From assembly GCF_028858725.1 (NCBI RefSeq), contig NC_084763.1:7688001-7752000 (forward strand): DNA of 64,000 nt, written 5' to 3'. How positions within the stretch are numbered: position 1 is the first letter of the stretch; every line of letters starts with the position of its first letter. The DNA comes from Colius striatus. Taxonomy: Eukaryota; Chordata; Aves; Coliiformes; Coliidae. The position numbers and the translations under genes were made by a program. Below are positions 12,501 through 25,236 of the stretch, piece by piece. The notes beneath the pieces are model-generated. The model was not told the DNA's origin, ran no database searches, and saw nothing but the letters and a program-made list of their open reading frames with translations.

Positions 12501-15466
12501 AGGCTCCCCCCTGCTTGTAGCCTGTGAGTCATTTGCTAATTTCCTCAGCTAAACCTGACAATTACCAGGCATTTCATCACAGTCATCCAGATTTGGGTGG
12601 TTTTTTTTCAGAGCTCTCTGTCTATCTTTTGATAGCAGTGACTACAAAAACTGCTGCCTGCAACATTGTCTCTCAAAGCTTTAATATTTGATTGCTGTTG
12701 CTTTGAGTTCTTGCTCCCTTCCCTCTCCTAGGGTTAAGATAATTTAAATGTAATAAGGCACAATGTGGTGCATCTTGCATCTTTGCTGCTCCAGATCCTA
12801 TTTCTGTATCTGCTGCTTTTACAGCATATTACTCAAGAGCTATTCTGTTAACTGCTTGATGGAAATATTGGCAAGAAATATTGCAAATAATGGTATATTT
12901 CACACTAGTGGGGGATATTTTTAAAGGGTTTTGGTAAAAGGAACTCAGGGACTCTCCCAATTGCTTCTTTATTGCTGATTATGATGTTTAATGTAAATTT
13001 AGCACTTAGTTCAGTGCAATATCTAACAAAAAATCCCGGAGTCATTCCCCCCACCTCAAGGCCTTTGGCTGGACTTGGCTTCCCTAGTGTTACCCTGCTT
13101 GGCAGCCAGCCCAAATGCCAGAGGGTTTATTTACCCCTCCCTAAGAAGATCTTTGGCTGGTCTAGAGCTGTAGTAAAGTAGTAAACTGTAGTTTGAACAC
13201 TGCTGCCCCAATCTGAGGAGCCTGTATAAACAGGGTCACAGCAGCAAGGAGTGGCCCCCATGTTTTCCCAGTAGCTGATAGAGGAGAAGCTTGTTAGGGC
13301 CACTCTGGTTCAAACTAATAGCAGAGGACAACTGGCTGGTGACCTACTGTAATGAGGGCCATGGGATGTTTTGTGCTCACTCAGAAAGTCTTCAGTCAAC
13401 CAGTCCTTGTAAGGGGTTTTCAGTGACTTTATAGTTGTCCTAAAGCTGGGACATCAAAGTCAAGAGGACCCAATCAAGCTTTGATCCTTTTTAAACTGAT
13501 CAGAAGCCCCACGTTAGAAGGCGTAATCTTTCCTTGGAGAGGATGCTGCTGCCTCAGAGAAGTGATATATCACAGTTTTTTCAAAGGCAAGATCTTCTTT
13601 GGTAGGGTAAACAACACACATCTGTGCAGCCAGCCAAAGCTAAAACAATCTCAGGAGCTGGAGATACTTTCTGTTCCCAGGAGAGCCCTGAGAGTATCAA
13701 CTTCTGCAGTTTGATTTCATCGTGTTCTCTGTATGCTGCCCCATCCTTCTCATCCTTTTAACTGTTTTGAGACACTAAATCCCCACTATTTTACAGCAGA
13801 GATAGCAGTGGTTAGCTGTGAACACAGTTTGGGAAGAGACCTCTTAGGCCCAGTAGCCATTGCACATGGCCAGAAGAGCTTCATGAGCTGAAAAAGCTGC
13901 CTGTTAAAACAGACAAGTGCTGTAGTCTCTACTGCTTAAGCCCATTTCAGGCTAAAATTCATACCCAGCTATCTTAAAACCATTTTTTACTGGTATTTAT
14001 TTCCCTACCTTCTGGCATAATTGCTAGAGAACAATCATACCTCCTTGGTAAAAGGATTCTTCTCCTTGATGGCGTCCTCATCCCTCTGGCTGTCATTGTC
14101 TTATTTGCACCTGCACCTACTGAACTGAGTCTTCAACACCAACAATCAGAGCTGCAGACAATACTCCAGGCTTTGGTGTCCCTGCTGAAAACACCTTGAT
14201 GCTAAAGCTTACTGTAAGGCACAAAATGTAAGCAGGATGCAAAAAAATAAATGAACCAAAATCAGGCATAATTTGGGAGTAAAAAACATGAATTAATCTG
14301 GTTTCAAAAGCTACACACACACACCTCTTGCTCTTGGCTAGATCTTAACAGCTGGCAAGAACTCAGATGCTAGAAATTCTTCCTGTTCTTATTTACTCAA
14401 CTAAAAATAGCTGTCAGTGTTAAAGCATCTTAGCAGTTCATCCCAGCACTTTGTCATTCTGTATGTTAAAGTGTGTGGTTTTTATATACACACACACACA
14501 GGTAAAATGCCTATAGTACAAGTATGTGGGTATATAAACACACGTAAGTGCTTCATGGTGCTGTTTTACAGGGAAGGGAACATGCAACAAGAAGCAGCCA
14601 TGCAAAAAAGTCATATCTAATGTGTCTTAGACTGCAAAACTTCCTTGAAGAAACAGTGGCTGTATCTGTATCCTTTTCACTCACTCCAGCCTCTGTAACT
14701 TCATGAAACTTCAGCTGTCACTCACACTATCTTAAACTAAGGTGATTAAATCCTCTCCCTCCACCTGCAATTCCAAAGCAGCACTTGGTAATCGCTCATT
14801 CTCATGAAGTATTGATGTCACAAGCATTTATTGCTAAGGTAATCAGAGGAGGAAAGGTTACTGTCTATGTATGTGCACATTCATATGTATGACTTCTGCC
14901 TATTCTTTGTGTCTCCCCCTTTGATTCCCCAACACATCAAAAGGCTTGCGGAGGACCCAGCTGAGCAGCCACCTGAGGTGAGGAAGCACTCCAAGACAGT
15001 TTGCCTTCTTATCACAATGGCCCAGAGAAGGCAGGTGGTCTTCCCAGCTGGGCTTTCTCAAAATGACTGCCTAAAAAGGATTGTTTAAATTTCAGGGCTC
15101 CCCAGGAAAATGTTGAGCCCTTCCTTTAATGTGTCTGGTTTTGTTAACATGCTGTCCCAGGCTGGCAAGTGGTGCCAATCCTCTATTATTTCCTACAGGC
15201 TTGGTGTTCTTGTATGCCTGCTGAGCACAAGGGGTGGCCAAAGGTGGTGGTGAGGGACCTGGATGTGTCCCCTTGGCTCTATGTGAGCCAAGCCTGGCTG
15301 TGGCTTAGGGCTGCTTAAGGAGCTGCTCCAGCCTGCAGCCCTGGCAGAGCACCTCACTGGATTTTTACCTCACTTTGCCTTCATTTGACCCACATGTTTC
15401 TGGTCTTTGAGACACTGGCTGCTGGGAATATCCTTGCCTGTTCTGACCAGAAGCAGGCCTCTTTAT

Positions 15467-15605
15467 CACAAAATCATAGAATGGTGGGGCTTGGAAGGGA
15501 CCTCTAGAAATCATCCAGTCCAACCCCCTGCCAAAGCAGGTCCACCTAGAGATCAGGTCACTCAGGAATGTGTCCAGGCAGGTTTGGAAACTTCCTGAGA
15601 GGCTC
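15467..15605 (-). mobile_element. CR1 LINE 3' fragment
   Basis: It begins ATCATAGAATGGTGGGGCTT and continues GGAAGGGACCTCTAGAAATC into CCACCTAGAGATCAGGTCAC. Minus orientation, short. Confidence 0.9.
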
Positions 15606-17257
15606 CTGAAACTGGCTGCAAAACCACCAATGATCAACTCCATCAAGTTTGTGACTGCCAGTTATGAGAACAATGCTTGTGTTTCAGAAGCCCCATTCTC
15701 TTTAATGGTCTAATCCAAAACTCCCAGGAATTAGAGGGAAATTTTTTACTGACTCTAATGAGAGGAAGGCAGAGGCACTGATGGCTGTAAGATAATACTG
15801 GTTTTGACTTGCCCCAATAAAGTGAGACATATCCACTGACATGCCTGAGTCTGAACACCCAGTCACTGTGATCAGAACTGGTACCATTATGAGTGACATG
15901 AACAAAAATCAAGAGCATGAAGCAGAGAGACATAACCCTCAGGGCTTTTTAAAGGCAGCCATAACAAGAAAGGTACAGAGAAAGACTAACCAGATGGAGT
16001 TCAGGAGTACCAGAAACAATTCTTTCAAGTCTTGTATTAAGAAAAAGTGTTGTTGTATTTAATGAAAAATACAAAGTTTTGGGGGAAACACAAAATAGCC
16101 TCCAAAAGTAAACCTTCAATGTGAAAAACAAAGACTCTGTGAAACAGTTGTTAAACCTATGGACTTACTAACACTACTGTCTTCACAGGTATTGTGTGGA
16201 TTCATATGGCCCTTGAACCACCCTGGTCCTACACAACAGATCTCTGACAGCCCTTCAGACCAGTGGGCATTTTCCTGGCTTCATGTCCATTCAGGTGACC
16301 CTTCTCAGCAAAAAGAGTTTCTCTCAACTTCTGCTCTGAGTTGGTGAGTTCCTAAATAGGGTTTTTGGAAAGAGATCTGTACAGTCCTCCTTCATCTGCA
16401 CTCTCCCAGCTGGCTCCACAATAGTGAGGCCAAACACCACTTGTAAAAAGGGAAAAAAGAGGGCAGGAGCCTCTTTAGAAACACCAAAGCTCCTTAAGTC
16501 CTGTGTCTGTACCAACACCAACCTCATCCTTTCTCTGTAACTCCGTAACATTTAAAGAGTTTTCACTCTATCCTTTCCAAATGTCACAACATGGCTCTAA
16601 TTTCAACTCAGACCACAAGCTAGCCTGAGGTGCCATTGGAAGATGCAGTGAAATCGACCCCCACACCAAACAGGCCCAGTTCAGCACAGCTAAAACAAGA
16701 AAAGGAAGATCACCCCTCACAGCTGACACCCTCCCACCACAGCTGCTCCATTTGGGATGGGTGGGTAAAACCTCACTCTTACCTAAAGGAGCCTGGAAAC
16801 AACCTTGCAAAGATCTCACAGAGCATTTTTTCCCTTTAAGGCAGCATCTTCCTCACAGGAGAAGGTGGCTCCTGAGGGGAGAGGAAAGGACAAAATCCTT
16901 GGGAGCCCACGAAGCAGTGATAATTAAGTAGGGCACTTACCAGCAATGACAAAAGTAACAGAGAAAATTAAAGGTATCTCTGTAGAAAGTTATTTGCAGT
17001 GCAGCTTCCTGCTATTCAAGGCAGCAAAAACATTTCCAGCACCAAGCTTTGAACACAGCTACAGTTTACTACCCATTTATTACCTGTTGTTGTGTGTAAG
17101 GTTGCACGGTACCTAAACAAGTCATTGTTTCCCTGTGCCAGAGCAGCAAAGAGGCACAAGTCCTCTGGTGTGTGCTTATGTGTTGATGAGCCTCTTGCTC
17201 ATCCTTTTCACAAAGATGATAGAAGGAATATTTCTGCACAATAGAAAATGAGACCAT

Positions 17258-17860
17258 TGTTGTGGTTTAACTCCAGCCAGCTACTAAGAACTGTGCAGCT
17301 GCTGCCTCACTCCCCCTGTTCACACTCCCGTGGGGTGGGGAGGAGAAGTGGAAAAGAAAACAAAACTGTTGGGTTGAGATAAGAACAGTGTAACAACCAA
17401 AATGAAATATAAGAGTAATAAAATATAGTAGTAATAATAACAACAACAAAAATAATAGAATAGTATGGATTGTAATGAAAAGGAATCTAACAAAAGAAGA
17501 AACAGAACCCAAGAGAAGACAAGTGGTGCAGAATACAACTGCTCAGCACTGATGCTCAGGCTCTCCCCTAGCAGCAATCCACACCTCCTGACCAGCTCCC
17601 CCCACTTTCTATACTGGGCAAAATGCTCATAGTATGGAGTAGCCCTTTGGCTAGCTCTGTCATGCTCCCTCCCAGGTTCTTGTTCACCTCCTTGCTGGCA
17701 GAGCACAAGAAACTGCAAAGTCCTTCACTTAGAATAAGCAACACTTATCAATGACTAAAACATCAGAGTGTTATCAGCATTATTCTCACACTAAATCTAA
17801 ACCACAGCAATGTACCAGCTACTAGGGAGAAAATTGACTGTCCCAGCTGAAACCAGGACA
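17258..17860 (-). repeat. Solo LTR, minus orientation, with ACCAT target duplication
   Basis: The 603-bp element reads TGTTGTGG to CCAGGACA on the plus strand, flanked by ACCAT at 17253-17257 and 17861-17865. On the minus strand it starts TGTCCTGGTTTCAGCTGGGA, an arrangement common among avian LTRs. An AT-rich run of short AAT/AAC repeats lies at about 17400-17460. No retroviral coding sequence is attached. Confidence 0.87.
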
Positions 17861-20800
17861 ACCATTTACTCAAATGTCCACCTCTCATCTAGTGCTAATA
17901 AAAAGCTTGTCAGCGGCATAGATGTAGCAAACCAAGAGTGTATGTGTGTGGGTGTAAGAGGAGCAGGGACAATTTGGCTCCATCATCTCACCCATGCAGC
18001 ATCTGAAGTAAAATGCTACCCACAGCACTGAACAGCCCTGATACAGGGCCAGATGATGGTGCTGTGGTGGCCTCACGGTGCCGTATCCTTAGGCACAAGC
18101 ACACTTTGCTCTACCTTGGCCCCAGCTGATGCTTTTGCGTGGCTGAGCATCACTAGTTTGTATTGCAGGCTTGAGGTTCAGGTACAAGTCTGCATCTTAC
18201 ACGACTAGGAGGTCCCCCAAGCTTTAGCCACTCTACCTTGGTGCAAATACAACTGGCAGGAAAGCTGGGGTAGGTGGCCATCCCCAGCAACTGAGCATTC
18301 CTCATGCTTTCACCTCAGGCATCCACCCCTCCAGGCACAAGTGCTTTGTGATCCCTGGGAGCTTGTGTGGACCCCACATAACACATGAAGAGTTGCAGCC
18401 CCCTTTAAGATCCTCCATCTGCACTCAGTGGTAAGTACATCTTCCTGCAGGACTGTGTACTAAGCACATTTCTCAGCAGGACCTAAATGTTACTGCTATT
18501 TACAGAGCAACCCAACTGCAGAGGGCTTTTACAAGCAACCAAGGATGAAAATACACTTACCCTGAAGTAGGAAGAGAGACAAGCTGTCTTTCAGAGGTCA
18601 GTCAAGATTTCCTGGAGGGCAGTGTTCTCCCCATGAGGACATGACATTTTGGTGTGCTTCAAGCAGATGGGTGCACTGTGCCATCAACTTACAGGATCTT
18701 TCATATAGGAAAGACATATGGACTGCCCAGGTCTGCTCCACAGGTCTGGGCTGTTCCTTTGGACTCTGCAGATGAGCTGTGGGGACAGACACCCTAGCAC
18801 CGCCAGAGCTACCTCCACAGCCCCAAACTGGAAGGGTAGGCATTTACAGAGACCTGGAGAAGTGGTTTTGGTAATAGCAAGCACATCAACAATTCAGACT
18901 TCTCTTTCTGTACCTGTGGATTTCAAAACCTAAATTGTATCTCGTTCCCCTCTTCTGCTCCTCTAAGAAGAAACTTCCCCCAGTCATGGGCACATGGGCA
19001 CTTTCTGAGGAGCCTGTGGAGCAGACTGTAGAATGGCAACCTGGCACCCAGGCAGAAGAGTGTCTTTGCTTTAAATATTAACTGTATTTTGATGAGTGCA
19101 AGTTGATTTGTTCCCCAATAGACAGAGGGCTGCTGAGCTGCACTGATGGAGCCAATGTGCAGTAGCTGCCTTTCTGTTATTTTCACTTCTTTAAAACCTC
19201 AACCCCCTTAATACATTCATTTGAACTCCACTTAATTCATGAGCATAAAAGAAGGGGGGAAAAGGGACTTAGGCTGGTGCTATAAATAATTTATAGCTGG
19301 TTTTATCCAACGTGGGTGAAAATCAGGGAGACTGAATCTCTGGCCTCTGTATGTTAAGCTGAAGCCGTCTATCAAGAGATGAAAAATGAGTATTTGGGGT
19401 GGGAGGGAAAACAGGAAGATGGACTAGTCTGATAAAAACAGTTCAGCCTTCACTCAAGAGGCAGAGGCACATGTTTGGGGCTGGAATCCTTATCAAGGGA
19501 CATTCTCACTTGGAGGCATTACTAGAGAGGAGAGTATTGATCAGCTAAGATTCTGAGTAATGATTTCCAGAGATAACCCTCCACAAACAGTGAGCAGATA
19601 GGTCTGATGATTAGCTTAACAAGCACAGGCATCATCTTTTCTGTATGGAAGCCCATTCAACTTAGACACCATGAGACAGAAAAGTTAGTATTTGAAAGCA
19701 CCACCTCCACCATGTTTTGCACCTTAATTAGACAGTAGGATGGTAAGGAAAAGAAAATGTGGTCAACTTGCAACAAAAAGGAATAGGTTATTGAGATTTG
19801 TTGTGATAATGAAACTGGCACATGGAGCTCGCCTCCTGCTCTATCATTTTCTTGGCTTGGGCACTTGTGGGACTGTGAGACTGGAACTGGATGCAAGTTG
19901 CATTTAATAAGATACTTCACATGCTGCTTGGATTTCACAATGCTTGTGTGAGCATGAGACTGGAGTGAAAGGCAGCCATGAGCTGCTAACAGTTTCCTTA
20001 TTTTAAAAACTAGATAATTATTAACTTCTTACTTGTACCTTCTGGTTCTTTCAAAGAGTCCAATAAACCTCCTCGTGTAGCTCCAGCGATGTGCTTTTGC
20101 TAAGGCACCAGCAAACATCGATTACCTTTGCCTTATGTCCAAGAGGCTGCTTCACTTCCTGCTCTCCTGGAGGAATTTGGGGTCTAGGGCAAAACTACAG
20201 ACAGCAGCACAGCCCTATTAGCACAGGTGATACAGGGTGAGCTGTTTTGCCCTGTCCACAGGGAGCTACAACCTCCAGCCTGGCTTGGAGCTGCTGCATA
20301 GAAATCTATTGGAACAACCCTAATGGTTTGGTACCTTCAAATGTCTTTGTTCAGTGGGTCCAATAAATAAGATGCATCTCAGCTGGAGAAATGTGCTGGA
20401 GAACCTTGAGGGAAGCTCTGGAGCAGCGGGAGCCATTTGTGAGCTGTGAGGAATGGGAAACAGCTCTTAGCTCTGACTCCCCATAAAGTCAGTAACTGGC
20501 AGCAGCCTCAGTGCAGGGGCAGCATGGCTAACACCAGCTCCTGCACATCCCACCTGAATCCTCACGTGCTGAAACACTGGGCAAGACGTTTTGAAGGTTA
20601 AAATGCAGGTGAGGAAACTGTCCAAACAAGCACTTGGGTTCCTACTGTTGTTGCCAGTGGTGCACACCCCATAATTAGATGACCTGAAATTTTTCCACAC
20701 TTGAGGACCAGCTTGCTCTGACTTTCTGAATAGTAATTGTAAGTCCCCCAGGACTTGCTTGGCTTTGCTGCTTTGCAGGCTGTGCCACTGCAACTCATTT

Positions 20801-23800
20801 GGAAACTCTGCCACATCGCCTCAGCACACAAAGGAGAGCTGGACTGCATTTGTCCATGCAAAGCAAATACATAAGGTCTGCTTTTGTTAGTAATGTATTA
20901 CCAGCAAGGTCTTTCTTTCTCATAAAGGTCTGGCTTGTTTATAGACAGAGGAATTTACTGGAAACTCGAGCACCTGAGCCCTTAGTTCAAATTCATATTG
21001 TAGCCTACAGCATTTTGCAATTACTGTGTGAAACGTAATGACAGGAATTACTGGAGGAAGGTGGAAAAGTAGAGACTTTTTTTTTACATAAGAGTTAGAT
21101 AATTTTCCTGGATATAACAAAAACTTTCTTTCGGCCTTGATTGTTTTCCAGCCTGAATTTAACTCAAATTCTCTACTGCACATTCAATTTGTAGGCATAA
21201 TTAATGTTATTTAGGGCAGTGGCTTCTCCAAGGCACTCAGCTTCTCCTTACCTGTGTTCCCATGGGAACAATGAACATTTCACTGACCAAATGGAAACAA
21301 GACAATGCTGCAGACTTTCCTGAGATGCAGCATCCAGGTATCCCTCTCCTTGCAAGGAGTCCTACAAGTAAACCTGCAAAACCAGCAAACAATGTGGGCC
21401 TGTTGGGAGAAACCAAGCAGACCCTGTTACATGCAGCAACCTTAGCAACCAGATTTGAGGGGTTGCTGGGGAACAAAATACAGGTTTCTGTCATTTGATA
21501 CAATGCTCACCACACTGGCAGAGCCCCTCAGAGCAGTGTCATTTAGGTTCAAAGGCTTAGCTGTGCTACAGCAGGGAGGCAGTACCAGGATGTGACAAGG
21601 GTTGGGACACGATATTGGGCTCACTGGAGGTTGCAACACTGGGACCAGTTTTGAGGTTGCAAGCACAACCCTGCTGTCAACTCCTGGTGACAGAAAAGTG
21701 TTTGGCTGGAGAGGAGCACCCATTTTCCAGAGCTGAAAGCACACGTGGTCCTGCATTCACCTTGTACAAGCCTTATCTGACAGTCCCTCCTTGCCCACTC
21801 ACTTACCCAGACCTTCAGGTGAAGAGCTGCCTTGGAGAAGCCTGCCCTCCACTTGCTGTTGAGCGATTGTCTCTGTGGAGATGGAACACACACATTTACT
21901 CCTTTCATGCAGGTTCCCTTGGGTCTGGCCTTGCAGCAGAACATGCAAAAAGTGTGTGTCTATATTCAGGAATTAAAAACACCCTGTGCCTTTGCACTGA
22001 AAGGAGGTGAAATGAGGAATTGTATCTGCAAGGTGGATTTTAGTTAATCTGCAGCTAGATTTTGTGGGATCCAAGCTCTAGTCTGCAAACTAATCAACCT
22101 TGGATGATTTCAAGTTTTGCTTTTGAATACTTTAACCCAGAAAGTACAACAATGGGCAGATCCTACCCTGCTATTCCCTATGTTAAAGGCAAAAGAAAAC
22201 TGAAAGAAGTAGAGAGGGAAAGAGGCAGCTGAGGAAAAGCAGGTTAAATGAATGTGAAATAAAACCTCTCCTCCAGCTCTCTGCAAAGAAGGAGCCAAAC
22301 ATCACCCCCTGCTTCTCACAGGAGAAACAAGTTGCTGGACTTCCACGTGCAGAACCCAAGCACCATTGCTGTCACACCAAACCACAACAGATGATCAGGG
22401 TTTCTAGATCTGGCTGTCAGGTACAGGCAGGTAGGGAAGAAAAAAACCCAGCCAACGAAAAGAAAAGGAAAAGAAGACATTATAACATGAAAAAGAAGAG
22501 ACAAAAACGCTTAGCTGTTATTAAGATATTATCACCTCTTAGGATTCGGTGTGTCAACAGATTCTGGAGATGTTAACATAAGCTGCACTGTGTAAGAAGT
22601 GCCAGGAAGGTACAGATGTGATCAGTCACAGAGGTGCTGTCAGGTGCATGTTATATTCCAAGTGAACCTGTCAAAGTACCAGGAGTGGGACTAGAAAGCC
22701 TGACACTGCATAGCCATCAAGCTCCAAGGGTATAATTACATCTAGGCCTGATGCTGCGTTCCTTCCCTATTCAAATATTTCACTGTAGCAAATTTTGGGT
22801 TCAGGTGAGTTGTAGAATGAAGTCTTTACCCAACTCCTCCTACAGAACTTTCTTTTCCTCCACCTATCTGATGTGTTGCATCTTACTTCTCTGTTTCTTG
22901 TTGGCTTGCTGCAGTAAATTGCCACACCCATAACAAATAAAACCAATTAAATATAGTTAGTTAAGTGCAAATTAAACTCTAGATGTAAACAAACTATATC
23001 TAAATCTAGAAATAAATATAGATTGTCTTTGCTTATATTTCTCTAAAGGAATATAAAGAAAAACAAACCAACACACTCAAGTTACAAGGAGTAATTGTCT
23101 GTTGTCAAGAGACTGAAAGCTCCTGCCACAGGAGGCAAATAGAGACAAATGAGAGGAGGACAGAGGGGCAGAGGCTGATGGACACCTCAGCACAGATCAT
23201 CCTGGCGTTGCAGTTAGGTGAGATGAGGTCTGTACGTCCTGCTGGCCCCTTGTAAAAGTGCTTTGGGTACCATGGATGCACAGCAGCCAGCACAGCAAGG
23301 AGGGGACTGCTAAAGACAGCTAATCAGAATCACCAAGGACAGGGCTTAAATTTAAACAGGGAATGACAGCCTAGCTGCAGGCAACTGGCAGGCACTTTCC
23401 TCAGAAACTCATTCTAAGCCTGGATTCCTCTTCTGAAGAGTAGGGGCCTGAATTTCTCCCTTCAGGAGGGTTGCTCATCTATTCAGCTGGCTTAAAGCTG
23501 ACTCTCCAAGGCTGTGGGTCATCTTTGTCCTTCCATCTTCCTTCACCCATGTCCTTCTTAGAGTTTATCTCTCTGGTTCTGTAGTGTCATTGTCTCAAAT
23601 GATGCCCAGATGGATACTTTCAACACAGTCGTTAGCTGCAAACACTTCTAGAGTTACTACCCACATCCATCCTGGATTCACAGTCTCTTCCCTCACTCCC
23701 ACCAGCCTGCAGCATGAAGCCATGTTTCTCACCTGCTAGCTGAACTGCTCCTCTGCAAATTCCTCCACTGGCCTTCAGTGTCTCCTTCCCCAGTGCTGGG

Positions 23801-25138
23801 CTCCTCACGCTCTTTACACACCTTGCTCCTCACACCCCCATCTCTCCTCTCTTTAGCTTTGCAGTGTGCTCTCCTTGGTGCAGCACAGCTCTAACAAATG
23901 TGCCCAGCACTCAGCTGCCAGGTGTTTACCCTCTTCTCCTTCAAACCTCTTTTCTCAGCAGCCCCTGTTTCTCCAGGACCTCACAAAGGGCTTGCCCTGT
24001 GTTATATTTCATTTAAATTCTACAAGCTAAGGGATGGGAGATAACTCTTGCAACTTACTGCCATCTCACAGACTTGGGCTTTCTTGAGGCCACTGCTTAC
24101 TGGCTTAACTTTGAACACATGTAATAAGCATTTGGAAAGATAAGAGTCTGTGGTTGTAAAAACAGTTCTAAAATAAAGAACTGGGCACTAATAATTCATT
24201 AGGTTTCCTAAACGTGAATTAACAGATGAGCTACTGATATGTGTATAAAATGGCAATTATTTGAGCTTGATGCTTAATAACTATGAAATTGTTTCGTTAG
24301 AAATCTCTCTGTGCTTGCAAATAAGCAATTTACTTGTAATCATCCATAATAAAGCTCATTAAACGATTAAGAGAAGATGACCAGGTAAAACAGTGGCTTC
24401 AGTGAGAACAGATGACACCCTCTGATGATATTTCTGGATCCTGGCTGCGTTTCAGCCAAGAGCAAGTTCTGTGTTCACATCAAAGACACCAGCAAACACG
24501 ATAGATCCCACTGTGACTTGTGTCGTGGGAGATATGTGATAGAGGAGAAGGACAACACTTTTGCTTCCATGTCTACTCTGGAGCTTAAGGAACCACTTGT
24601 GGTTTTTTTATCTCCAAAGAGCTTGGAGAGCAGAGAGCTTTGCCAGCCAGAGCAGTAGCACTGAACTGTAAACAAGCAGTACTTGAAAGCCTGTCATCGA
24701 GTCTCTCCATCAGGGATGAGCAAACAGCAAGTGCCAGAGGGCAGGGACACACACACACATGCAGTGTACACCATGTTGTTTGGGTTATTCAGCTACTAAG
24801 AGCTGGTAGAAGTTCACAGCTATACAAAAGAGACCCTGTGCAGGGTGCTTAGTAAACAGAGCTTCCAAAAGCACTGCTTGGACTCTCAAAAGCTTGAGAA
24901 AGACAAAGCCTCCTTCCACGCTTTGTTTATGATGAGGGTGGGCTAGTGGCCCCAGTGCATCTCTTAGCAGTTTGGCTTCACTGGCTGCACCATTAAATTG
25001 TCCATTAAATAGCTTCCTATGACAAAGCTTAAAATATTCTGCCTCTGGCACTTGCTGTGCCTGCAGGCTGATAGCCTTTGGGCTCAGAGCTGTGGCCTTA
25101 TGGATCCAAGACAGGATAACAAAGAGCCAAAGGACGCT

Positions 25139-25236
25139 TCATAGAATCATAGGACGGTAGGGGTTGGAAGGGACCTTTAGAGATCATCTAGTCCAACCCC
25201 CCTGCAGAAGCAGGTTCACCTAGATCAGGTCACTTC
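25139..25236 (-). mobile_element. CR1 LINE 3' end fragment
   Basis: Only about 100 bp of the CR1 tail: CATAGAATCATAGGACGGTA, GGTTGGAAGGGACCTTTAGA, ending at CCTAGATCAGGTCAC. Minus orientation. Confidence 0.9.

Larger units (their letters stand above)
1..17252. other. Intergenic DNA, no gene seen
   Basis: Apart from the CR1 copies and simple repeats listed, I see nothing coding. Open frames are short and lack domain character or paired splice sites. Short CA runs occur near 5573-5590, 14314 and 14490. Confidence 0.7.
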
